A DNA stretch of 64,000 nt, from positions 1,253,001 to 1,317,000 of the forward strand of contig JAZGTH010000064.1 in assembly GCA_036877525.1 (NCBI GenBank). Reading direction: 5' to 3'. Positions 36,131 to 53,833 of this stretch are shown piece by piece. Made by a program: the position numbers and the translations under genes. Position 1 is the stretch's first letter. The number at the start of each line of letters is the position of its first letter. The notes under the pieces are model-generated. The model saw only the letters and a program-made list of their open reading frames with translations. It was not told the DNA's origin and made no database searches. The stretch is from Chromobotia macracanthus (Eukaryota > Chordata > Actinopteri > Cypriniformes > Botiidae).

Positions 36131-36840
36131 GCAAAATATTTCACGGTATTTTTTTACCTGTTGGAGGATGCTTTAATGCGTGCTATCTGTATCAATAAAA
36201 TAAAAATACTAATAACATAAAAGACAAACATAAAAACAGGACATGCTTTAATGTATATACCCAAAATACAAGTTTACTACAGTTTGTTTACTAAGAAAAG
36301 GGTAAATAAACACTTGACAGACAAATGTAAAGATGCTTTGTTTTTACCTAATTATAATTTGATCAAGTACTGTGTGTATACATTATTAATGCTTTTGAAT
36401 ATTGATGTATATTATTATAAGGGGGCCCTTGTTGGAAGCAAGTATAGTTCACACACATACACTAAAACAAAAGGAAAAAGGAAGGAAAAGGAAACAGTTA
36501 CAACCACGAAGAAACATTTCATAATTTGACATATAGCCCCACAATATGAGTCTACCACTTTTTATTTATTAAGAAACATTAAATTAACACCTGATGCATG
36601 AGATGCATTACGTTTTATCCATTTCGAAATTAAACAGTGAGGAGATACGAATGAATGAAGAGCAAATGAATTAGCCAGTATTGGGTTTATGTGATCAAAT
36701 ACTGTCTGGTACGACAGACATTGTCCATGCTTTTGAACAGTGATTTACATTATTAAATGTTTAATTGAATATTAGAAAGAGGGCCTTTGTTAAAGGCAAG
36801 CCAGTTCACACACATACACACACACTGCTTTTGAAAACTC
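36131..36840. other. AT-rich intergenic stretch, nothing recognised
   Basis: The phrases 'gtacgacagacattgtc' and 'agttcacacacatacac' recur at about 36440 and 36800 in similar surroundings ('gggcc.ttgtt..a.gcaag'), suggesting a weak local duplication of about 380 bp period. Confidence 0.4.
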
Positions 36841-36849
36841 CAAAGTCAT

Positions 36850-37320
36850 CCAGTTTGCTCTAATCACTACAATTAGTCCTGAATTATCACCGGACTCTGA
36901 CAGACGTTCCTTGTAACTCTCTTTTATTTCCAGGCAGCACTAATCAGCCGCTCTCATTACTGACGCTGATTAAACTGCAAATTAGCCAGCAGTGGCCCAG
37001 TTCAGCCTACCCGCGACTCGCTCAATATCAATTAAGCCCAGCAGCTTGTCTGCGGGTCTCTAGGCGCTTCCAAATGCTTGATAGTGCCACTTATTAGTTT
37101 GGAAAACTAGGAAAATACCAATAATCAACGAGTCAGAGAAAGAGGGAGAGAGTGAAAGAAAGAAAAACGACTCTTAGGGCATTTTTAATGTTAAAGAATA
37201 CCTTTAGGATCGGGGGACACTTTTGGGAATGGGAGCACGGGTCGTCCTCGGTAACCACGGCTGTCAGCTCAGACCGGTGCACGGGTGCCCCCTTATCACT
37301 GTGACACCAGGGAAGAAAAA
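36850..37320. promoter_or_regulatory. Candidate conserved non-coding cluster 19
   Basis: CTCTAATCACTACAATTAGT, GCACTAATCAGCCGCTCTCA, CTGATTAAACTGCAAATTAG, CAATATCAATTAAGCCC and CACTTATTAGTTTGG: at least eight TAAT/ATTA cores in 260 bp of non-repetitive sequence. This is the most motif-dense island of the desert close to tbca. Confidence 0.48.
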
Positions 37321-38280
37321 TGTATTAGACAAGGTAATATCTAGGCTTTTTGAAGTCACTTTTAGATATAATGAATCGCATTAACGCGTGACAAATTTAA
37401 AATCCTACATCATTAGGTCGTTCCGGTGGCAGCGAGAATGAATAAGTATTTTTTCTCTCCTTCTAACCTCCTGGAACTGGTGTTAATGACGGTTTATTTT
37501 ATTTATTTATTTCATTAAAGACAAATCATCTAATAAGCCCACAATAATTTTCCTCTGGTCTTTTGTGAAAAATGTCCAAGCTATACATGCAAACATAAAA
37601 AGGTAAGAATTTAGAAGCCCATTGGATTAAGTCTTTCATTAAGCAAACTAATTTGTTAATAAATGGCATGAAAGCTGGAATCAGAGTAAATTATTATTGC
37701 AGTAAACAATATACCTCAATTGCAAGCAGGGCTTTTGAGCTTTGTGGAACTTGTCAGTATTCGACCATGTGAATTCACTATTCCTTTCCGGTCAGAATTT
37801 AGCCCACAACATTTTTACACGAATATTTATCATCAGCCATGAATCTGTCCCAAACTGTGAGAAAACGTGCATTTTTCACTTCAAGGAGCCTGGAGTCGGT
37901 ATATTCTAAGATGTCCGTGCTCAGAGAGAGTAAATGTTTATTTTTTAGTCTTAAACCATTTAGATGTTGCCACAAATCACATTAAAAACATTATACAGTG
38001 TATTTATACTGTTATATAGCAAATAGAATTCAGTTTACTTTGCACAATGTAAACGTGGTAATCAACTTTTAGATTTGCTCAAAAATAAAAAAAAATGTTT
38101 ACAGATTGTATTTACAGATCACAGAAATAGGAATTGCTAGTGGACAGGACAAAACGAATACAATAGAGCTGTGTCGCATTTTGTCAGTGGCTAGATCTGT
38201 AGTGTAACTAGGCCTGTAACAGACCTTAACATGCAGTGGGCTACATCCTGCTCGCTGATAATATACACAGACTTTGGCCC
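37321..38280. other. Intergenic stretch, mostly AT-rich
   Basis: 37380-37560 includes TGTTAATGACGG and CATCTAATAAGCCCAC. No gene or defined repeat. Confidence 0.4.
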
Positions 38281-38670
38281 ATTGCATTTAAAAGCGTGTT
38301 TCCTGCGGTGGAAATGGGACTGGAGGCCTGTGGAAGGACGCGTTGTCCTGACGACACCCTCCCCTTTGCTACACCTGACCCCTTTTTATGATCAATAACC
38401 ATAAATGAGTCGATTTAGCGATATGATCATGAATCAGGCGCGTCTCAATCTTCCACCGGACAGTAGTGCTTCGAGTGCAGTCTTTCTAGGTTACCCGGGT
38501 GACGGAGGACCGGTATCTCTACTCGTGGGCTCCGATAGTGATGACATTCATCATTCCCGGCGCGTTGTCTGCAGTTTGACAACTCCTGACATGTGTGACA
38601 TATCTCACTTTACCTGCACCAGTCTAAAACATTACCTCTGGCAATCGAGGTGTCTATGATGTCCACTATG
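38281..38670. promoter_or_regulatory. Candidate regulatory island 20
   Basis: Moderate GC and CpG, repeat-free, with TATGATCAATAACCATAAAT (homeobox/TALE-like text). An 84-codon frame at 38405-38659 starts here but shows no recognisable domain and no codon or splice support, so it is not called a gene. Confidence 0.33.
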
Positions 38671-38720
38671 CTTTCAGAGGCTGTGAGGAGTAGATCATGG
38701 TAAGCCCAGCAGTGGAGTCG

Positions 38721-38745
38721 ACAGCCCAGCCCAGCCCAGCCCAGC
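38721..38745. repeat. (CAGCC)5 minisatellite
   Basis: Five pentamer units, G/C-skewed. Confidence 0.9.
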
Positions 38746-38759
38746 CACATCATTTAGAC

Positions 38760-39300
38760 CAATAAAAACTGCAGCATATTGCAGCAGTATTTTGCATGTT
38801 GATTAAAAATTATGGTTATTTTATGCGCCTATTAATAATAAGGATTGTATTTATAAATCTTAAAAATAATAATATATATAATATGACATATTTATTCTAT
38901 ATTCGTGTAAAGCAATTTATGCCAATATTACTTAATGTATATTAATGTATTAACATACATTAATATATTGTAACATACAATAATATACAAAAGATTATTA
39001 TTATTATTATATAGCGCATAGTATAATGCACTTGTATAATAATAAATAACATAATAATAATAAAAGATAAGGACACTGAAAACGAAGAGAAAGGTTGAGA
39101 AAGACATTACACTTACACGACAGAGAGACTATGGACACTATAAATCTAGAGGTTAAAATCTCAAATCATATTCAAGAGGAAAATGGCTTAATAAACTAAT
39201 TAAAAATTAGTAGTTGTTTAAATCATAGAAAATCCACACTATATTTAAAACGTTTGTGTATTGTTACCTTAAAAAGTTGTGTGTCTAATATCTTACGTTT
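38760..39300. other. AT-rich stretch upstream of tbca
   Basis: AATAATAATATATATAATATG and TTAATGTATTAACATACATT are low-complexity; several AAT/ATT trinucleotide runs (38998-39065). No other feature. Confidence 0.6.
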
Positions 39301-39319
39301 GCTTCTAAATGATTTTTGA

Positions 39320-39461
39320 AGCGTCTTAGTCTGCTGAAGTGCGCATGCGCATAGCTTCTGCTGCGTTGGCTCGTAGTTGCTAACAGGCTAATCTAAGCTG
39401 CTCGTTTCTCTTATTATTATACTATATTATTTATTTTTCATTCTTTCAAACAACACGAAGA
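39320..39461 (+). promoter_or_regulatory. tbca: tbca core promoter / 5' UTR
   Basis: A short CpG-bearing, TATA-less segment directly before the tbca start codon. It contains the palindromic NRF1 site TGCGCATGCGCA at 39340-39351, about 110 bp upstream of the ATG. NRF1 sites of this form mark promoters of housekeeping genes. The transcription start cannot be fixed from sequence. Confidence 0.65.
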
Positions 39462-47093
<7,632 letters not shown>

Positions 47094-47273
47094 TGGAGAA
47101 AGATAAATACACACTGACATCCCACGTGTCCATTCCATCATTTCGGTGTAGTGTTTCAGAAGCAAGGCAATGAGTAGACATTTTGCTCATAATCTGTGCT
47201 TGACTAATTTTTGTATGTCAATAACGCACCACTTTCTCTTTGGCCTTCTCTGTAAACATTTACACAATCGTGA

Positions 47274-47279
47274 AATAAA
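47274..47279 (+). terminator. tbca: tbca polyadenylation signal (AATAAA)
   Basis: The first AATAAA after the tbca stop, 180 bases downstream, followed by TTTCTTTTTACT and a probable cleavage site near 47295-47305. This gives a 3' UTR of about 200 bases. Confidence 0.8.
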
Positions 47280-47309
47280 GTTTCTTTTTACTATTACAAA
47301 CCCACTCCT

Positions 47310-48590
47310 GTTGCATTATTGACATGTACATGCATACTATACTGTTAATGTTAAAAATTCATTTTTATCTTCAAATATTGATGTGTTCGTGTCTTATTTG
47401 GATCTCCAGTCCAATCTACAGCTTTATCTACAGTATAAATCATTATTAGATTATAGATCTGCATAGAACAGGAATCCTGATAGATTTGCAGAAGTTCTCA
47501 TTTATTTCAGCTGTGGACGTGCACAACGTTTAAGAAACACAATAAAATGGAAGACAGTGGAATTAATATGTAAAATACTGGCCCTGACTGCTGTAATTAA
47601 TGCAGAATATGAATCTGGACGTCTCATATATGTGTTGGCAGGTTTTGCTTTGCTGTATGTGGAAGGAGAGACAGATGGAAAAGAAAAATGTAATATAAGG
47701 TGAGAATATTTCCAGTTCTTCTTAAAAGACAGTGACCTCCGCTGGCCAGATTCACTCATGATAGCCTGAAGCTGGTCTGCTGCAGCTGTGATGTCATGCA
47801 CTGGTGCTTCTAGCTCCTGCTTATTGAGTTGCATGTTAATCACATGTTGTGCATTGCAACATAATTACATTATCCAAATTCTCTATTTTTGTAAGCTTTG
47901 AAAGTTTGAATGTGTTGTATTTAACTTCTATTTCTTGTCTTCTGGTAGATCCAATTTTTATTGACAAGCCTTAGATATTTTTAAATCAGGTTTAACCAGG
48001 TAAATGTGTTACCATACCTTTAAAAGTTTTATTTATAATGATTGCTTGTTTGCTTTTTTAAAATGCAATTTAGTATTTAGCCTTTTTTATTTTGCCTGAC
48101 CTACTTACAGCTGTTCTATACATACTTATTTGAATATATTTACTTCCATGCATTCTGTGTGGAAATCTATTACAAAAATAGTGTATAACAACAACAAATA
48201 GAGTGTAAGTAGTGTAAAATCTGGCATCTAAAAATAATGTTTTGAACTTTTAGACTTTTTGCAATTATTTCAACTGCCCTAGTTTGTGACTAATTTACAC
48301 AAAAAAACACCACTTTGTTTAATGTAGTTTAAATAAAGCAATTACTTTCATTTTTAGTTGTGGCCAAATACGTTTCAGGCCAATATCGTGTAAGTGCAAA
48401 GCCTTATATGAACCATTGAAGACTGATCTTTGCATGTGTTCTCAGACACACGTCTGATCTTTAAATTTCTATTTTCCAGTAACATCCTTTCAAAACTGGC
48501 GCAAATAATTGAATGGTTATATGTCAATGTTGTGTTCAAATCGCATTTTTTCAGTGTGTGTTGACTTTATCTGAGCTTCTATATAAGTCA
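47310..48590. other. tbca-otp intergenic, AT-rich part
   Basis: No gene, island or repeat unit recognised. The minus-strand frame 47502-47843 has no family resemblance. Confidence 0.5.
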
Positions 48591-48599
48591 CCCTAATGT

Positions 48600-49170
48600 A
48601 AAAACGAGGGTTTTAAAATTGTGTTGCGGGTTTTTTGAACGCTTAAGAGAAGCAGATGAATTCGGTTTCCATTTGGCTCGGTCTTCATTCTACAGATTTC
48701 GATAATTATCGGGTTCACCCCGAAGCCTCATTATAACGCTAATGAGGCGCCGCCACTCCGTGACACCCAACCGCTCCATCTCGTTAAGGAAATCGCTCTT
48801 CAATGCTGATTATTTTATTTGGAGGCATAATTATATTTCTTTCGGATAAATCACGGCCTAATCGAGTCCGTTCGGAGGGCAGCGCCTCTAATTGGAGCAT
48901 GAGATGCGGCGGCGGGCGCGCGCTACATACCTGCTCGCGCGACCGGTGGAACCGTGCACCTGATGGATGGGGGGGCGTTCTTCATCCTCAAACCACCCTC
49001 CCACCCCCAAGCTACAACACAACAACTTATTACCTTTAATCCCCCCGACTGTCACCGCATCACCTGCACGAAACAAGAATCTAATTTGTTAAACTGGCAT
49101 TTCTGCAGATGGACGATCGATTTTCTCTTTAGAATTCTCTAATTGAGTGAATATATACGCCCTGTGATCG
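48600..49170. promoter_or_regulatory. Candidate regulatory island upstream of otp (a)
   Basis: A GC/CpG-rich island with TTTCGATAATTATCGGGTTC (inverted CGATAATTATCG at 48699-48710), CATTATAACGCTAATGAGGC, GAGGCATAATTATATTTC, CCTCTAATTGGAGC and a GCGGCGGGCGCGCGC run. No coding frame supported. It lies 5 kb upstream of otp and is a strong enhancer candidate by composition. Confidence 0.5.
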
Positions 49171-51030
49171 CATTCCAGCGTGGAAGTGGGCAGGGAATGA
49201 GGCGCTTATTCTCTCTCTCTCTTTTTGTACATGTGTGGATGTACTTGTGAGGGCCCAAAATCCTCTGATATGTAGTGAAACGTCAAAAACTACCGTTGAG
49301 TATACATCTGAGCACCTTGTAGTCTAAAAGGTTTATGTGCAGATACATGTAGGGGTATACAGTAAAATTGTCCTGCTATGAAAACAATGGAAGTCTGTTA
49401 GATGTCTGCATTAATATAGTGAAACAAATCTGTGTGTGTTTCTCACAAAAATCTAAAAAAATCCCATTTTATGCATGGAGACACCCTCAAAGGGCAACAT
49501 GGTTAATACATTTCTTTTTGAATGAAACATTTGATTCGTTTGTTATAATAACCTTAATTAAAGAACAGCATTCATTCTCAAATTTCCATTTAGTGTGTTA
49601 AGTTAAAGTGAATGTGTGTGGTTCTAACCCAGCCACCCATCCAAGGAGACAACATTTGCAGAAAATGTTCCCTAAACGTTGGCTAAACCACATTTATGGT
49701 GAGTATGGTGAGGAAAATTAAGAAATTATATATTTTTTATTCAGAATAACGCTAATTGTATTTTAAAATAGGATTATTTAAAAACAGGATTATTTTCCTA
49801 TGTGAAATAGGATTATGTATTAACCAACATAGTAGTCCATGAGATCTCCGATTAGATGCGCGTAAACTGACAATGTCATGTGGGCCAAAACTGCAGGAAA
49901 ATATTCCCAAAAGTTGGTAAAAACCTTTTCAAAACAGAACTGGTAAAACGTTCATCTAAGCGTGCTGGGGTTTTACATCTAAATAATGCGCGATGTTTAT
50001 CCAAACTCTTTTCAGAGCTAGTTAAATGTGTATACGTGTGATGTGTTGGTTGGGACAATGTCAAGGAAAATATTTCACTATGTCATTTGTCCGGCACTAT
50101 GTAACTTTAGTGTACCTTGTGGGACCGATAACATGGTGGATGTGAAGGCCATGAGATGGTGACAGGTTGGCAAAATACTCCACAATGGAAAGTGAGGGAG
50201 CAGAATTCTCTCAGCTCCATGACCGCGTTCAGAATTACATTTGTTTTTCTTGTGATTTTATTAAAAGTCACTCCTCATCTCCAGAGCGCGTGAAAATGTC
50301 TGCTTTCCACTCAGATGCGCCACATTAACTTGCAGGGCGCAAGTTTGTTTGTTTGTCTATTTTTATTTATATGCAGTGTAAGATTGATGCGAGCTTGTTA
50401 TCACTATCTGGCAAGAGAGAGAGAGAGAGAGAGAGAGAGTGAGTGAGGAAGAGAGAGATGCAACTTAGCTTCGCTTCTGAATCACCTCCTAAATTACCGC
50501 ATTTCTCTTTCTCTTGTTTGTGTATTACTGGTGCATAACGCCTCTAATCTTAAACTGACATCACAAAGAACTTATAAAGTAATTTGGATAATCGAAATGT
50601 AAAAATATTATTATTATTATTAATGTTGTTATTGTTATTATTATTATTGTATACAACTGCTGGTACATATGTGTTTTAGTGCGGAAAAGTAAAAATGCTG
50701 GTGACAAATTCTTATTTATACTTATATACTTAAAAAACCTTATTTATGGAAATTTGTATGCAGCCTTAATTGTTTGTATAATGGCATTTGTTAGAATAAT
50801 GGCGTTTGGTTAGGCTAATACCATGCAACTAATTATTCTTGTTTTTATTGGTTTCATATCTTAGTATTTTACGAATACTAAGTGATATTTTTAGTGATAC
50901 TTTAAGCACTACACTTATCTAGTTAACTGTTTACTGTTAAAAATTACTCCTAATATTTTCCGTAATAATAGTAGTAATTGTTTTAATTAGCAGGTTTTTA
51001 TAGTTACTTCTTGATCTTTAGTTTAGTGGT
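49171..51030. other. tbca-otp intergenic, AT-rich part with simple repeats
   Basis: Contains (AG)13 at 50414-50439 and ATT-type runs at about 50609-50650. No gene recognised. Confidence 0.5.
50414..50439. repeat. (AG)13 microsatellite
   Basis: Pure AG run followed by interrupted GA text to 50458. Confidence 0.95.
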
Positions 51031-51399
51031 CACCACCTTTTCCTGCATCTCAGAGGACAGAGAGAGCTTTTTTCTTTTTTATTGCTGGCGAGGTCAAGAA
51101 ACAGTTGTGAATCCCCCCTCAAATGCATTTAATAAAATGTTTTGCTTCGCTTCGTGTTTCACAAATAAAGCTTGAAATCCCCTTGCTGGCCTCAGCCCGG
51201 GTATCGGTGTAGAGAAATTCAATCTGTACATTCTGTACGAGGTAAACAGACGAAATGAATTGCATTAGAGAAAGCCAATGTATTTTCAACCAGGCAGCTT
51301 TCTACCGTTGCTCGGTTTGTGTGCAACAATCTAAAACTTATTTATTAGGAACAAATCACTTGATTTGAGGCACAGAAAAAATCCAGCCGAATAAAAGAC

Positions 51400-52350
51400 A
51401 AAACCAAACAGTAAGATGATACACGAATTTTAATTGAGGGTCACAGCTTGCACGGAATTTGTTCATATTTTATGAACTAATAGCATCTCTGCTGGGCAAC
51501 CCTTCATTTATATGTCCCCTGAAAACGTCGTTAGGCGTCTGTCGCACTTTTAGCACGATAAATATGACCGTGCGCCTCCTGAAGAGTGATTCACTTCTGT
51601 TTGTACAGCTATAAAAGGATCGAGCTATTGAAAAGCCGTAAAATAAAGCGCGCTATCAATCACGCGCTTAGTGTGTTTCAGAGTCACCGGGTAAGACCAA
51701 ACATTGCAATGATTTTAAGCGATCGTTATTGTTTGGAGTCGCCATAACGCCAAATTACACATTTGTTGTCTTGCTTTGAACCGCGAGTAAAAAATTCCAA
51801 CATAAGCAGCTAAAATAAACACAATTTATGGTTATGCATGTGGGCATTTTTGTATAAATCTTAAGCATAGACCGTAGATAGCGTACTAGATCAAACTCAA
51901 AATAAAATAATCATGTTCTATTTATATTTATATATCTGGTAACCATATCCACAGCCGAACTCAAAAAGCCCATACACAGAACAGTCTATTTCCTACCCTA
52001 AAATAAAGTGTGAGATGAACACAAACCCGAGGTCTTCCATTACGCGCCCGGTGCTTCGTTCGCCTTCTCTGACATTTCGGATATCAAAACGCAGCGGAAG
52101 AGCAATTGTTTCCAAATTGAATCCACATTCTTTTCCCATCCTCATTTTTACCAAGCCATATACATTTCCCCGGCGAGTCAGGAGTCGCATCTGACCCGGC
52201 GTCTGGAGGCGAGCGCTCTCGTTCTTATCTCCAGATTGGTGGCTTGTGAAAGATGTGTCTAGGACACATACAAAAAAGAGTGAAAAAATGCCCAAGTTTC
52301 TCGCTCGGACGCGTCTTTTGTGCGCAATGAAAAGACACTATTCACTCTCG
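51400..52350. promoter_or_regulatory. Candidate regulatory region upstream of otp (b)
   Basis: CpG-bearing, repeat-free: CGAATTTTAATTGAGGGTC, AAAGCGCGCTATCAATCACG, and 52010-52240 with CATTACGCGCCCGGTGC. The frame at 51993-52295 (-) is not a recognisable protein. Confidence 0.38.
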
Positions 52351-52719
52351 CCAATAAAGGAGTTCTTTAAAACGTCCCACTGACATCTGCTTAGAGTCTG
52401 TTTGCGCTGGTTGTCTTATATTTTTTATCGACTCCATGTGTGACAAAAGCTATCGTGTTAATTGGTGTAAATGCGGGTTCATTTATTGGGCTACACTAGC
52501 AGATCAGCGTTCTTTGCATGAAATAAATCAACCTAATTTGGGGCAATTGGATGAAAAATCAATGCAACGAATACAATTTGTCAGTGTAGAGTGTTTAAAG
52601 TGTGTATGTATCTATTTTGGTGCGTTAGTTCTAACTCCCCCTCTTGTGGGGGTATCCCTGTGTCTGCGTATCCGCCCTGGCGAAGCACATTTCTGAATCT
52701 CACTTTCCACCGAATTATG

Positions 52720-53300
52720 CACCTAATTTGCTCACATATCATTTACTCCAAGTTCCTCCCGCCGTGACAGTCGGGCCTAAACACTACTAAATCAGCCCTA
52801 ATTTATACTGATCTTGCTAATAATCGTAATAAAAAGCTTATAGATTTGGCACTAATTACATAAAAGCCTAATGATGTTGAAAATTACCCTGGTTTGAGAT
52901 ATATGGCTAATCTAAACTTTGTTGTTGGCTGCCCCGGGATACTAGAAACATTAGAAGGGGTTCACTTCGTCTCTAAAAGGCGAGAGTTGAACACGCAGCG
53001 ACACGAAGGCCGGAACTTTTCACAAGGAAACGTGAAATTATCCGCGGTTATCACTAACGATTAAATGACAAAAGAGGAAAATCTCAAGGCTGTAAGTGCG
53101 TTACAAAGGGGAAACTTTATAATTAGGACACGATAGGGTCATTTAGGAGCCTGGTAGCGTTGGGCACCTTTTGGATATAATAGAAGTCTATAAAAAGCCG
53201 ACTAATTTAGTTCGTACGTAATCAAATAATAATAAAAGGCGCATGGTTTAATCATCAGCGCGTGGGAGTCCAGTAATAAACTTGGGAAGCCATTACTAAA
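52720..53300. promoter_or_regulatory. otp: Homeodomain-motif cluster upstream of otp
   Basis: Between 52780 and 52920 at least seven TAAT cores lie in 140 bp (CCCTAATTTATAC, GCTAATAATCGTAATAAAAA, CACTAATTACATAAAAGCC, CTAATGATG, GGCTAATC). Further cores follow at 53197-53285 (GACTAATTTAG, GTAATCAAATAATAATAAAA, TTTAATCATC). About 0.5-1 kb upstream of the start codon, this fits a promoter-proximal enhancer with homeodomain input, possibly autoregulation. Confidence 0.5.
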
Positions 53301-53589
53301 CCATATGGCTTTGATAAGGATGACATGTTTAAATAACAATAGTTTAATTCACAGTTTCTCCTCAAATAATCACAGGCCCCACAATGATTCTGAGATCACG
53401 CTCAATTAAACCAATTCCGTGGAAATGTGGGAGTTTCTGAAAGAACTGACATTAAATCAGGTCATTTTAAAGGTTATAATTTGGGGGCCGGGATCAAAAA
53501 CGAGGAGAAAGGAACTTGGGAGGGCGGCAGGCTGGCACCATCGAATGGCTGGAACCTGAAGCTTTGCGCATCTGACACCTCCAGGCTTC

Positions 53590-53796
53590 AACGCTGATTG
53601 GCTCTTATTTGAAGGAGCTCATGGGTTCATTCAACTATTAAGCGCCTCCCCGTTTCTCTAAAGGACATTATAATGCAAGGAACCTCCTTTTTAACCACAA
53701 ACCGAATTTGCTTTCATTTAGGCCATATATATTTTTAAATAGTTTAAAGTCATAGAGATTTTTTTGGAAAAGCATTTCGCCCTGGAGCGGTGCGCG
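53590..53796 (+). promoter_or_regulatory. otp: otp core promoter and 5' UTR
   Basis: An inverted CCAAT box (ATTGG, 53597-53601) and an A/T-rich TATATATTTTTAAAT element at 53726-53740 precede the start codon by about 195 and 70 bases, so transcription would start near 53755-53760. An in-frame TAG at 53740-53742 lies upstream of the chosen ATG. The exact start site is an inference. Confidence 0.5.
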
Positions 53797-53833
53797 ATGC
53801 TTTCGCATGCCGACCTGCTGGATGCTCGCCTCG
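53797..53833 (+). CDS. otp: otp exon 1 (coding part)
   Basis: Codes MLSHADLLDARL and the first base of Gly13. Donor gtgagt at 53834 (phase 1). This exon is too short to show up as an open frame on its own. Confidence 0.95.
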
